Source of the DNA: Microbulbifer sp. Q7
GTDB taxonomy: Bacteria; Pseudomonadota; Gammaproteobacteria; Pseudomonadales; Cellvibrionaceae
Direction of reading: 5' to 3'
DNA length: 64,000 bases
Assembly: GCF_001639145.1 (NCBI RefSeq)
Contig: NZ_LROY01000002.1
Span: forward strand, 1 to 64,000
A model generated the notes under the pieces. The model ran no database searches. It was not told the origin of the DNA and saw nothing but the letters and a program-made list of their open reading frames with translations. Within the stretch, counting starts at the first letter, position 1. Each line of letters begins with the position of its first letter. Positions 33,371-43,401 of the stretch are shown piece by piece. The position numbers were made by a program, and so were the translations under genes.

Positions 33371-33781
33371 CTTTTGGCTTCAGTGTAGATTTTTGAAATA
33401 TTTAAATCGTTCAAGTTAAAAAAATATTCTAAAGGGTCGCTTTTGGCGGCCCTTTTTGTTTTTTTAGGGTCGAAGATCGTGCCCTGCGACACTCGCATTG
33501 ATCCCGTGAGCATGCGTAATGTGACCCTTTTTGGTGGTTGGCCCTTTAGGGCTAATGGCGTGCCTGTCCGTGTATTTTTTGTGATTTTTATCCGTTAAAA
33601 CCAGGGGGGATACATGATTCTCGTTTTGCGAGCCGGTACACTGCTAGGGCATTGGTTTCCGGGCCAGCCAACGGCCGTTGGCCGTCCCCCCTGTCGCACG
33701 GTGCTGAATCGATAAGATCCAATAACGCGGCGGGGGTTAATTTTTTCGCAGACATTCTGCGGTAACCTGATTTTCAGGACC
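33371..33781. other. Intergenic region with terminator and a 16-bp palindrome
   Basis: About 410 bp. After the enoyl-CoA hydratase gene lies an AT-rich stretch and a terminator. A perfect palindrome GCCAACGGCCGTTGGC sits at 33667-33682, 100 bp before the diguanylate cyclase start, and could be an operator. No gene is seen. Confidence 0.5.
33431..33463 (+). terminator. Rho-independent terminator after the enoyl-CoA hydratase gene
   Basis: Stem AAGGGTCGC / GCGGCCCTT (one T-G pair), loop TTTTG, followed by a T-rich run, 60 bp past the stop. Confidence 0.85.
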
Positions 33782-35725
<1,944 letters not shown>

Positions 35726-35735
35726 GTTTAGCGGC

Positions 35736-37187
35736 CTACTGCACTATTTTGATCCACTCGCCGGGTTTGGGTTCGCCGCGCGGGTAGTACCCATTCAGCA
35801 GGCGGAGTTGCTCTTCGGCGTACTCGCCAATCTCCATATGGCGGGCCAGGGATGAAAACGTGGTTTTCTCGTTGGCTTGCACATACTTCACCCGCTTGAT
35901 ATCTGGCGTCACCATATCCGTTTTACGCAACGGGCGGAAGCTGCGGATACTGGTCAAAAACAAGTTGTCGTACTCGGTTTCTGCTTCCGATTTTGAAGGC
36001 TTTTCCTTCACCCGGCCCTCGAGAATGTACTGGCGGCTGCCGTAGAACAGCACCGCGACCCGGTCTGGCACGTCTTCGCCGCTCACGGGCAGCTTGCCGG
36101 TATGTCCCTCCAGGCGATACTGGTTGAGCGCTTCGTCCTCCTCCAGACTGCGGACATCGTACACGCCGCGCAGGGCCATATCCGCCGGCTGGTTACCGTC
36201 GCGCTTGGCGACCCGGATTGTCAGTGTGGCCGAATTGTCCGGTGCCTTACCCACAATGGCGGAACGCTGGTTCTCCACTTCCCAGCCATCCGGAAACAAC
36301 AGCGAAAAGCCGAGGCTTTTGTGATTAAAGCGATTTTTTTCGCTTTCCTGGGCATTCTGCCCGTACACAATGCCCTCGGTTTTTTCCCGGTAGTACTCGA
36401 CCTTGGTCACTTTCTTGTCTTCCGGCAGCTCGCCGGCCGCTGCCACCACCTCGCGCAGTCGCACATCATTGCGTGGATGTGACGAGAATACCCCGTGATA
36501 GGTTTGCTGCTTCTTGCCCTCGACACGCGCGCGGCGGCGGGCAAAGGTCTCCTGGTCCTTCAGCAGCGCAATCACGTTGATCATGGACTGGGGATCGTAT
36601 CCCGCGTTGTACATGTACTGTGCGCCGAAGCGATCCGCCTCCAGTTCCATATCGCGGCCATAACCTTTCACCGCAGCGGTACTCCACAAGTTGGCGACAT
36701 CGCCCACCACACCACTGCCGGTCACCAGCACAGAGAGAACCGAGGCAACGCCCGCACCTGTGGCTGCCGTTTTCTGGCGGACTGCGTGGCGGGCCGTAAT
36801 GTGACCCACTTCATGGGCCAGTACCGCGGCCATTTCTGCTTCCGATTGCAGATAGGTGAGCAGCCCACGGTTGATGTAGACGTAACCGCCGGGCAGGGCA
36901 AATGCATTGATGTCCTGGCTGTCGATAATCGTGAAATGATAAGTGAGGTCCGGCCGATCACTGGCTTTGGCGATCTTCTCACCCACGTGTCTCACATAAG
37001 CGGTCAGGATGGGGTCGTTGTAAATCGGGGTGCTCGCCACCAGCTTTTCGTGCATTTCGCGACCAATTTTGATCTCTTTTTCCTCCGACATCAGCACGAG
37101 GTCCGGGCGATTTGTGGCCGGATTGAAAGCGCAGCCGGCGGCCGTCGTCAACAAGATGGCGGCCAACAGTTTATTGAGCGTGTGCAT
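35736..37187 (-). CDS. M48 family metalloprotease lipoprotein (BepA/YggG-like)
   Basis: 483 aa. Lipoprotein signal with Cys19 (TTAAGC). Zinc site HEVGH with His125, Glu126 and His129 in VLAHEVGHITARHAV, and the third-ligand Glu in the helix RDMELEADRFGAQYMY. The second half (about 280-483) lacks the TPRs of BepA and ends in a LysM-like sequence (EKTTFSSLARHMEIGEYAEEQLRLLNG). Likely an envelope quality-control protease. AGGAG precedes the ATG. It lies at the 3' end of the minus-strand cluster, 45 bp after a lipoprotein gene. Confidence 0.9.
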   Translation of the reverse strand: MHTLNKLLAAILLTTAAGCAFNPATNRPDLVLMSEEKEIKIGREMHEKLVASTPIYNDPILTAYVRHVGEKIAKASDRPDLTYHFTIIDSQDINAFALPGGYVYINRGLLTYLQSEAEMAAVLAHEVGHITARHAVRQKTAATGAGVASVLSVLVTGSGVVGDVANLWSTAAVKGYGRDMELEADRFGAQYMYNAGYDPQSMINVIALLKDQETFARRRARVEGKKQQTYHGVFSSHPRNDVRLREVVAAAGELPEDKKVTKVEYYREKTEGIVYGQNAQESEKNRFNHKSLGFSLLFPDGWEVENQRSAIVGKAPDNSATLTIRVAKRDGNQPADMALRGVYDVRSLEEDEALNQYRLEGHTGKLPVSGEDVPDRVAVLFYGSRQYILEGRVKEKPSKSEAETEYDNLFLTSIRSFRPLRKTDMVTPDIKRVKYVQANEKTTFSSLARHMEIGEYAEEQLRLLNGYYPRGEPKPGEWIKIVQ

Positions 37188-37232
37188 CGCTATCTCCTGT
37201 CGTTATTGTTTCCAGTGAGCATCGCCGCCGTG

Positions 37233-37907
37233 CTAGCGGCTGGCGGATTGAGGCGGTAACAAAAACTCCTGCAGTTGTGCCGCCATGCCTTTGCAGGCGT
37301 TGTTCTGTACCCGCGCAATCAGCGGAATCGGCACAACAATGGCGGGCATGTAGGAGGTGCCCTGGGCATCCGCGCTGATCTTCCCGGATAGCTCCTGGTC
37401 CCGGAAGTCCCACACGGCGGCCTCGTAATCCGATTCCTTGTCCCAGGTGCCGAAGCCAAAGCAGCCGGCCCCGGCGGTACCAATGGAGCAGCCGATGGAG
37501 CCGGCACTGGAGGTGGTCTCGGTAGAGCCATCAATCCAGACGATGTACTTCACCCCATATTTCGCCATGCGGTCGCGCACATCGGGAATGTCCATCAATT
37601 TGTCGAGGGACTTGATATGCATAGGTGCGGTGCGCGGTTCGAACCAGGGGTACAACGCATCCACAAATTGTCGCTCGGGAATGACGTTAACCCCCGCGCT
37701 GGGGTTGTGCAGGGTTTTTCCCACGCAGTCGATCAGGTCCGGCTCGGTTTCGTAGTCGCTGGAATGACGGCGGCCGAGAATCACCACAGAGTCGCCAACG
37801 GCGAGCTCGCCGGTGCTGCGCCGGTATTCATCGATCACCACGGTGGTACACCCGCTGGAAAACAGCGTCAGGACCGAAATCGAAAAAAGTGCGCTCAGGA
37901 ATTTCAC
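37233..37907 (-). CDS. Lipoprotein of unknown function
   Basis: 224 aa with a GTG start chosen because AAGGAGG lies 9 bases upstream. Lipobox FSSGC with Cys20. The mature part has a beta-rich GDSVVILGRRHSSDY segment, a conserved-looking PERQFVDALYPWF, a Gly/Cys-rich stretch (GSIGCSIGTAGAGCFGFGTW) that looks like a tight beta turn region, and a C-terminal NACKGMAAQLQEFL. The predicted site is the periplasmic face of a membrane. It is part of the minus-strand cluster; no family recognised. Confidence 0.78.
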   Translation of the reverse strand: MKFLSALFSISVLTLFSSGCTTVVIDEYRRSTGELAVGDSVVILGRRHSSDYETEPDLIDCVGKTLHNPSAGVNVIPERQFVDALYPWFEPRTAPMHIKSLDKLMDIPDVRDRMAKYGVKYIVWIDGSTETTSSAGSIGCSIGTAGAGCFGFGTWDKESDYEAAVWDFRDQELSGKISADAQGTSYMPAIVVPIPLIARVQNNACKGMAAQLQEFLLPPQSASR

Positions 37908-37977
37908 CAGTACATCCTCCTTGAGATTTCCGCGTACCGGGTACACGGACGGAATTTCCAGACTCCGCTGGAAACTA

Positions 37978-38631
37978 TTAGTCGCTACCTGTTTGCTTCA
38001 TGCTCAGGGCGCGTTGTTTGTCGGCGATGAGTGCCTGCAACTCAGGCACACGCTCAAAACCCGTATACAGGGTGGCCCCGGCATCGCGCAGCGCCACATT
38101 GATGGCCTGAGCCAGTGCCGCTTCCTGGGATTTCAGAAAGGCGGTAGGGGTTTTTCCGTAGGCGGTGATGACCCATTCTGCCACCGACTCACCCTGTTGG
38201 TTGTAGGCGTGCATGTCGTACTTGATCCACACTTCGAAAATGTTGACACGGGTTTCCCGGGGCATAGTGAATTGCAGTTCGCGCACCTCGGGGACAATCA
38301 CCAGGTCCAACCCCTGTGGGAGGTCGGACGGGTATTGCGCGAGGTTAATGGTTTCCTGGAACATGGAGCCCAGTACCGTTTCAAACAGGTTTCTCTGCGC
38401 GCGACCGGTGTCGATGTTCCACTCATCGCGATCATCCCGGTTTTCGCTATAGGTAAACTGCCGGAAATCATCACTCAAATAAACGCCGACAGTCAGAGGG
38501 TGGGGGTCGCCCACCGGTGCGGGGAACTCGCCATCCACCGACACCGTATGGGCACAGGCGGTCAGCAGACCAGCCAGCACTACCAAGGTGAAGGTTCGGA
38601 TCGTGCCAATTCCATTTAACAAGCGATTCAT
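37978..38631 (-). CDS. Lipoprotein of unknown function
   Basis: 217 aa. Lipobox LLTAC with Cys26. ATG at 38631 has GGGAG 7 bases upstream. The mature part reads as a mixed alpha/beta fold: PLTVGVYLSDDFRQFTY, GLDLVIVPEVRELQFTMP, and RVNIFEVWIKYDMHAYN, a layout reminiscent of LptE-like or TPR-less assembly lipoproteins, but no confident match. It lies 48 bp after the second vWA gene and is likely co-transcribed. Confidence 0.78.
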   Translation of the reverse strand: MNRLLNGIGTIRTFTLVVLAGLLTACAHTVSVDGEFPAPVGDPHPLTVGVYLSDDFRQFTYSENRDDRDEWNIDTGRAQRNLFETVLGSMFQETINLAQYPSDLPQGLDLVIVPEVRELQFTMPRETRVNIFEVWIKYDMHAYNQQGESVAEWVITAYGKTPTAFLKSQEAALAQAINVALRDAGATLYTGFERVPELQALIADKQRALSMKQTGSD

Positions 38632-38679
38632 GGTTTGCTCCCGGGTTTCTCCCAACCCAACGTCGTCTTTAGTTGCCTA

Positions 38680-39681
38680 TCAGCGAAAGTCATTCAGGCC
38701 CACAAAGGTGCCGCCATTGCGGTAGGTCAGTTCACGCATCAGGGCGGCAAAGCGCAGACCCGTGGTCTGCAGGTGTAGTGGGCGAGAGAACTGAATGGGG
38801 AAGCCGATCGCGTGAATGCGGACCATGCGCTGGTCCTCCCCGCGTTGCGCGTTCACGCGATCCACTGCCATCATGACGTTGCGGATGGACTTGCCGGTGA
38901 ATTCATCGCCGAGTACGTAAATACTGATTTTTTTGTTCGGATCGTAGAAGGTGCGTACCGCTTTCTGGATGCCTTCCACGGGGCTTGAATTACTGAACGG
39001 ATTCCATGAGCGGAGGCGGGACAGTACCGCGTCCCGACGCCCTGGGGTGTCGGGGATCCAGCGATTGCGATAGTTGGAAAACATATAGTCCCCCATATCG
39101 TTCATCACCTGGATACCTTTCACATTGGGGTACAGGTTCAGGGTGTTGACCATCTCCTGGATCATGCGATCCCAGCCGTAATTAAACATACTGCCCGAGG
39201 TGTCGATGATAAACAGGATGTATTCGCTATCCACTGGAATGCCACCAATGACATTGTTTTTACGCTGGTAATTTTCCCCGAGCAGCCGTTTCATTTCGTC
39301 GGTCATACTCTGCAGCGCAATCGTCAGCTCGCCCTTGAGTTTACCTTCCTCGCTTTCACTCTCGGTCTTGCGCGCATACTGAGCCTGCAGGGTTTCCAGT
39401 TCACCCTTCAGTTTAGCGATGCGCTTGGTTTCGATATCCAGCTGCTCTTTTTTGGCGTTCAGATCGCGGTTCAGTACGGAGGTTTCCCCGCGGATTTCCG
39501 CCAGCTGTTCCTGCAACTCCTGAACTTGGCCATCCAGATCCAGCTCGGCTTCCTCCAGCACGATGGGTTCCACCGTCTTGGCGATCATCAACAGCAGTAC
39601 GATGGCGCCAAACCCACAGCAGATGACGTCGAGGAACGAGATGCTGAACTCTTCTTGTTGCCGTTTGCTGCGTCTACTCAT
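38680..39681 (-). CDS. Membrane-anchored coiled-coil vWA protein (B)
   Basis: 333 aa. A basic N-terminus, then one TM segment (about 14-36) beginning SFLDVICCGFGAIVLL with Asp18 at the position of the proton-channel Asp of ExbD/TolR/MotB. A periplasmic coiled coil follows (about 45-130), then a von Willebrand A domain (about 150-333) with MIDAS DTSGS (Asp160). Its start overlaps the stop of the paralogous upstream gene by 4 bp. With the channel protein at 42163 it likely forms an ion-driven stator-like complex (inference). Confidence 0.82.
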   Translation of the reverse strand: MSRRSKRQQEEFSISFLDVICCGFGAIVLLLMIAKTVEPIVLEEAELDLDGQVQELQEQLAEIRGETSVLNRDLNAKKEQLDIETKRIAKLKGELETLQAQYARKTESESEEGKLKGELTIALQSMTDEMKRLLGENYQRKNNVIGGIPVDSEYILFIIDTSGSMFNYGWDRMIQEMVNTLNLYPNVKGIQVMNDMGDYMFSNYRNRWIPDTPGRRDAVLSRLRSWNPFSNSSPVEGIQKAVRTFYDPNKKISIYVLGDEFTGKSIRNVMMAVDRVNAQRGEDQRMVRIHAIGFPIQFSRPLHLQTTGLRFAALMRELTYRNGGTFVGLNDFR

Positions 39682-40760
39682 GGCCAGTCCTTGGAGGGTG
39701 CTAGGAATGAACCCTGGGTTTCCATAGCCAGTTTCCAGTATTCACTGGCGGCGAAGGGATCGCCTTCCATGGGAGCCAGGACCACATTGACGGGAATACT
39801 TTTGGGCAGGGCTTTTACCGCCTTGCGGAACAGCTTCAAGCGGTCCTTGCCGGAAATCGTATTGCCCCGAGGGGCCTTCATGCCCTGGGTGGGCAGCCCA
39901 TCGGTAATCAGGATGATGTTGTCGGGTAGCGGCGACATGCTGTTCACCGCATTGAAGATTCGCTCGAGACTGGTACCGTTCTCGGGCACGATGGTGTCAA
40001 GGGCCTTGATGGCATCGTCCATCTGATCGCGATCGTCCACGTTCAGCCAGCGATCCTCGGAGCCGACGAGGGCGGCGCGGAACTCGGTATTGAAGGTGTA
40101 AATCTGGTACTGGCTATCCTGCGGGAATTGCGACACCAGCCAGGAAACGGTCTGTTTGGCACGTCGCCACTTTTCGGTATCCCGCTTTACCGCATCGGAC
40201 ATGTTGCGCGTGCGAATTACCTTGATCAGCTCGTCGCCGAGCATGCTGGCAGAAGAGTCCAGCAGAATCAGGATGCGATCACCGCCCAAGCGCAGGCCGG
40301 TGAGGTATTGCCGGTCGCCATCGCCGACAAATTTGCGCACGTTGTTACCCAACTTTTTGTTTTCAGCCTCCAGCTGCTTCTTGGCCTGCTCCAGTTTCTT
40401 GAGCTTCTGTTGCAGGCGGGCAATGTCCATTTCGTCTGTGGTGCTGTCGACCTCAGCGATATTGCCTTTTACCTCTTCAATCTGCTCCATGATGCGTCGT
40501 GCCAGGCCCTGCACCGTGGCCAGTTCATCGCTGGTGGTGTCCAGGGTGTTGCGGGCCAGGACCAGGTGCTCTTGCCCGAACTGGACTTCCTCTTGCAGCA
40601 GGTTGACCTCGGCAGCCAGATCCTGGTTTTCCGCCTCGATATCGTGGTCGGAGCCGTGCTTGATGATCAGGAAGATCAATGCAACGGCACCGAATCCACA
40701 GGACATGATGTCCAGAAACGACAGGCTGAAGGCTGAGAACCGCCGGTTTTTACGCGCCAT
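39678..40760 (-). CDS. Membrane-anchored coiled-coil vWA protein (A)
   Basis: 360 aa, same architecture as the next gene. TM segment (about 12-35) opens SFLDIMSCGFGAVALIF with Asp17, followed by a long coiled coil (about 40-145) and a vWA domain (about 160-345) with MIDAS DSSAS (Asp168), a Thr-containing loop, and LITDGLP. The two proteins share the N-terminal S-F-L-D-x-x-x-C-G-F-G-A motif but little else in sequence, so this is an old duplication. The start overlaps the preceding gene by 11 bp, and the end overlaps the next by 4 bp: tight translational coupling. Confidence 0.82.
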   Translation of the reverse strand: MARKNRRFSAFSLSFLDIMSCGFGAVALIFLIIKHGSDHDIEAENQDLAAEVNLLQEEVQFGQEHLVLARNTLDTTSDELATVQGLARRIMEQIEEVKGNIAEVDSTTDEMDIARLQQKLKKLEQAKKQLEAENKKLGNNVRKFVGDGDRQYLTGLRLGGDRILILLDSSASMLGDELIKVIRTRNMSDAVKRDTEKWRRAKQTVSWLVSQFPQDSQYQIYTFNTEFRAALVGSEDRWLNVDDRDQMDDAIKALDTIVPENGTSLERIFNAVNSMSPLPDNIILITDGLPTQGMKAPRGNTISGKDRLKLFRKAVKALPKSIPVNVVLAPMEGDPFAASEYWKLAMETQGSFLAPSKDWP

Positions 40761-42054
40761 AATGTTCCACGCTGATCGCAGTAATTACGTCTTCAAGATT
40801 GGCCGCGCCGATGCGGTCACCTGCGGTGAGATTCACCGGCGCAGAAATTTCTTCACCGTTCAGCATCAGCTGCGCACCGGCATCCACGCGCAGTGCCAGG
40901 CGACCGGCGTGATTGGTGATGGTGGCGGCCGGGTGCGTGGGTGGCGTGGGCGTGATGTTGAGCTTGCCCTCCTGCCAGCTGACAAACAGCGGTTGCTGTG
41001 CGGCCAGGGCCCGATGGCCAAAGAGCAGGTGCGTTGCGCCAGCCTCCGCCGCAGCATTGACCTGTACGGCAACCTCGGTGGCCGGTGCCGCACTCAGCGC
41101 ATTGACGAGCCGCAGTTGCTCGCTTTCGCTGTGGATTTCCTGCCAGTGCTTTTCCGCCGCCTGTGCCACCGCGTTGTGCGGCAGCAGGTGTATACGCTCG
41201 GCCAGCTGCGCGCCCCCAGGAATTTCCGCCCAACGGTGCGAGACAAATACAACGCTGTTGGCTTCACTGAGGTTCTCAATCATGGCGCGAACCCGGGAGA
41301 GAATCGGTATGCTCGCGTCCTGCAGTTGTCGCAGGCTGACTTTGGCGGTGCGGTCATCGAGTTCCGCCATGACTTCGCCCTGGCGCATCGCGCGGGCGAT
41401 CCACTGTGGCAGCATGTCGTACAGCTGTTGCTCGGATTCTGCCGAGTGCAGCGGGTCAAACCGGCACTGCATGATGAAGGCATCGGTAAACATGCGGGCC
41501 CAGGCTTCCTGGAAGTGCTGGAGCCCTGCATCGGTTACGGTTTCCGCGATATCCAGTTCCGCCTGCTCGTGTACCACAACACGGCTTACCAGAGTCTGGT
41601 GTCGGTGCAGTTCGATATGCAGGTGTACACCCCGTGGAGCGCAGCTGCTGATACATGCGGCTGCGGCATCCACCAGAGAGATAGCGTTGAACGGGCTCTC
41701 TTTGATGACACCCAGCAGCAGGGCCAGCTGTTCACGGGTGAAGTTGCCGGGCACTGCGAGGGCGACCTCATCCGGCAGGTCGCATAGTTCGGCGATATGC
41801 TGGAGGTGGCAGAACGCCAGGTCCGCGTGATGGCGGCAGCCCGGGTTGTCGGACTTGACCGATTCGAGACTGAGTCGACGCCAGAACTGGTGGTTGATCT
41901 GTGTGGGGTGGCTGCGCGCACGCATCAAGGCGGCGGTGCCTGTGACAATTTCCTGATCATTGACAATGGCAACCCCCGGGCTTTCCAGCACTTCATTGTT
42001 GCCGACAAAAACCCGCAGACCGCAGTCGTTGATATCCAGTACACCCTTGCTCAT
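40750..42054 (-). CDS. Actin/Hsp70-fold-like protein with degenerate nucleotide loops
   Basis: 434 aa, cytoplasmic, no signal or TM. The start DINDCGLRVFVGNNEVLESPGVAI and GTAALMRARSHPTQINHQFW follow the Hsp70/MreB pattern (phosphate-1 strand-turn-strand, then the G-x-A-A and N-x-F elements), and SLVDAAAACISS resembles the EPTAAA helix. However, phosphate-1 lacks the Gly-Thr/Ser residues, and the place of phosphate-2 (HIELHRHQTLVSRV) has no glycines. The last 75 residues look beta-rich and FHA-like (LMLNGEEISAPVNLTAGDRIG). I infer a non-hydrolysing scaffold, with moderate doubt about the fold. Confidence 0.6.
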   Translation of the reverse strand: MSKGVLDINDCGLRVFVGNNEVLESPGVAIVNDQEIVTGTAALMRARSHPTQINHQFWRRLSLESVKSDNPGCRHHADLAFCHLQHIAELCDLPDEVALAVPGNFTREQLALLLGVIKESPFNAISLVDAAAACISSCAPRGVHLHIELHRHQTLVSRVVVHEQAELDIAETVTDAGLQHFQEAWARMFTDAFIMQCRFDPLHSAESEQQLYDMLPQWIARAMRQGEVMAELDDRTAKVSLRQLQDASIPILSRVRAMIENLSEANSVVFVSHRWAEIPGGAQLAERIHLLPHNAVAQAAEKHWQEIHSESEQLRLVNALSAAPATEVAVQVNAAAEAGATHLLFGHRALAAQQPLFVSWQEGKLNITPTPPTHPAATITNHAGRLALRVDAGAQLMLNGEEISAPVNLTAGDRIGAANLEDVITAISVEHYGA

Positions 42055-42162
42055 GGAAGCTCCTGTTTTCCCTGTTGCGGCTGGCCACTTCCCTGGTCAG
42101 CCTGCGTTATGCAGTGATTCGTGATCCGGACGCGTAACCGCGTGAATCTGGGCTGTTCTGCG

Positions 42163-42957
42163 TTAGCCCACTTTCAAGAAGCGCAGTAGTTTGTTGTCGC
42201 AATAATTCTGGGTGTCCAGCACCAGGCGTTCCTGCATGAGTTGCAGCTGGTGAGTGAAGAACATGATGACGATGCTGATGACCAGGGCGATAAAGGTGGA
42301 GTTGAACGCGACACCGAGGCTTACGGTCACCCCGGCTATGTCGCCTTCCACGGCGCGATGGGCCTGCGCTAGTGCTTCACCGATACCGCGCACCGTGCCG
42401 ATAAACCCGATAGAGGGGATCGCCCAGGTGATGTAGCGCACCATCGCCAGTTCTGAATCCAGCCTATCGCCTTCGGTATCACAGACCTCTTTGACCGAAT
42501 TGGATACAGCGGCCACATTGCGTGTGGAACCGAAGCGTTGCAATGCAGTGAGCAGGGCGCGAGGTAGCAGGAAATTACGCTCTTCCTCTGGTAACGCCTG
42601 TATCGGTCGCGACAGGTCGCGGGCGTCTTCCGGCAGAATGGGTGTTCCTTCGCTCACGTTCAGTAGTGCCTGGTCCAGCAGTTTGCGTTCGCGAAAGCCG
42701 CGCCGCGCTTTCAGTCCCATGATGGCCATGGCCCACAGCATGAGTACGAAGCAGGCTTCCTGTTCGTAGTCGCGCATCACGATGTAGATCGATCGCTGTT
42801 GTATGTAGGTCTCGCCGGCTTCTTCCCGTGCCATTTGCTCGGCGATCAAGGCATCGGCGTTGGGGCGGATGATGGCCACATAGATGGCATGTACCAGGAT
42901 GATCGCCCCGAGTAGGGCAAACAGCTGGAAGACGAAATCTGAAGACTTGAATTTCAT
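42163..42957 (-). CDS. MotA/TolQ/ExbB proton channel family protein
   Basis: 264 aa. A first TM at about 7-29, a second at about 72-90, and two C-terminal TMs (about 168-190, 212-236). The family core is YITWAIPSIGFIGTVRGIGEAL (compare TolQ APYIGLLGTVWGIM) and SLGVAFNSTFIALVISIVIMFF, which keep the channel Thr residues. ATG at 42957 follows GGGAAAA; an upstream ATG would add 11 residues. No ExbD or TolR follows; instead come the actin-like gene and two vWA proteins with an ExbD-like TM Asp. These are the probable partners. Confidence 0.9.
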   Translation of the reverse strand: MKFKSSDFVFQLFALLGAIILVHAIYVAIIRPNADALIAEQMAREEAGETYIQQRSIYIVMRDYEQEACFVLMLWAMAIMGLKARRGFRERKLLDQALLNVSEGTPILPEDARDLSRPIQALPEEERNFLLPRALLTALQRFGSTRNVAAVSNSVKEVCDTEGDRLDSELAMVRYITWAIPSIGFIGTVRGIGEALAQAHRAVEGDIAGVTVSLGVAFNSTFIALVISIVIMFFTHQLQLMQERLVLDTQNYCDNKLLRFLKVG

Positions 42958-43046
42958 GGGTTTTCCCGCTTTTTTGTAGGGCCATTCCATTGGCGATGGG
43001 CCCGGATATTGCTCTGACTGTGCCTGTTGAATATGCGATCTTGGGT

Positions 43047-43355
43047 TTAGATGTCCACCGGGTAGGAGACCGAGAGGTCTTCCGAAATTTCTTCCGAGGC
43101 TTCATAGCCATCGGCGCTTTCCGCACTCTGTGCCTTGATCTTGGGTGTTTTTTTACTGACCGGTTTCGGTGCGGGTTCCGCAGCCTTGACGCTGACCGGT
43201 TGTGCGCTCGCTTCCGCCTTACTGGTGTCGCTATCACTGGCTTCGCTTGCGGAGTCAGCGGCGACCTGAGCGGCTACCGAACCAGCAAGTGCGGTCAGTA
43301 GTGCGAAAGCCAATACCTGGTAGCGGGAGCGGGTAAAACACTGTGTAAGTTGCAT
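43047..43355 (-). CDS. Small secreted Ser/Ala/Lys-rich protein
   Basis: 102 aa. A classic signal peptide ends about GSVAAQ (residue 30). The mature 70 residues are low-complexity (Ala, Ser, Glu, Lys, Pro) and end in a possibly ordered acidic tail, EEISEDLSVSYPVDI. It lies between the PEGA-FGE gene and the channel gene, 46 and 89 bp from them. GAGG precedes the ATG. It may be a periplasmic linker peptide of the complex; no homologue recognised. Confidence 0.65.
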   Translation of the reverse strand: MQLTQCFTRSRYQVLAFALLTALAGSVAAQVAADSASEASDSDTSKAEASAQPVSVKAAEPAPKPVSKKTPKIKAQSAESADGYEASEEISEDLSVSYPVDI

Positions 43356-43401
43356 CGCTGTGCCTCGTCAGTAATTGCGTGATTCCACGCAGGCCATGAC
43401 T

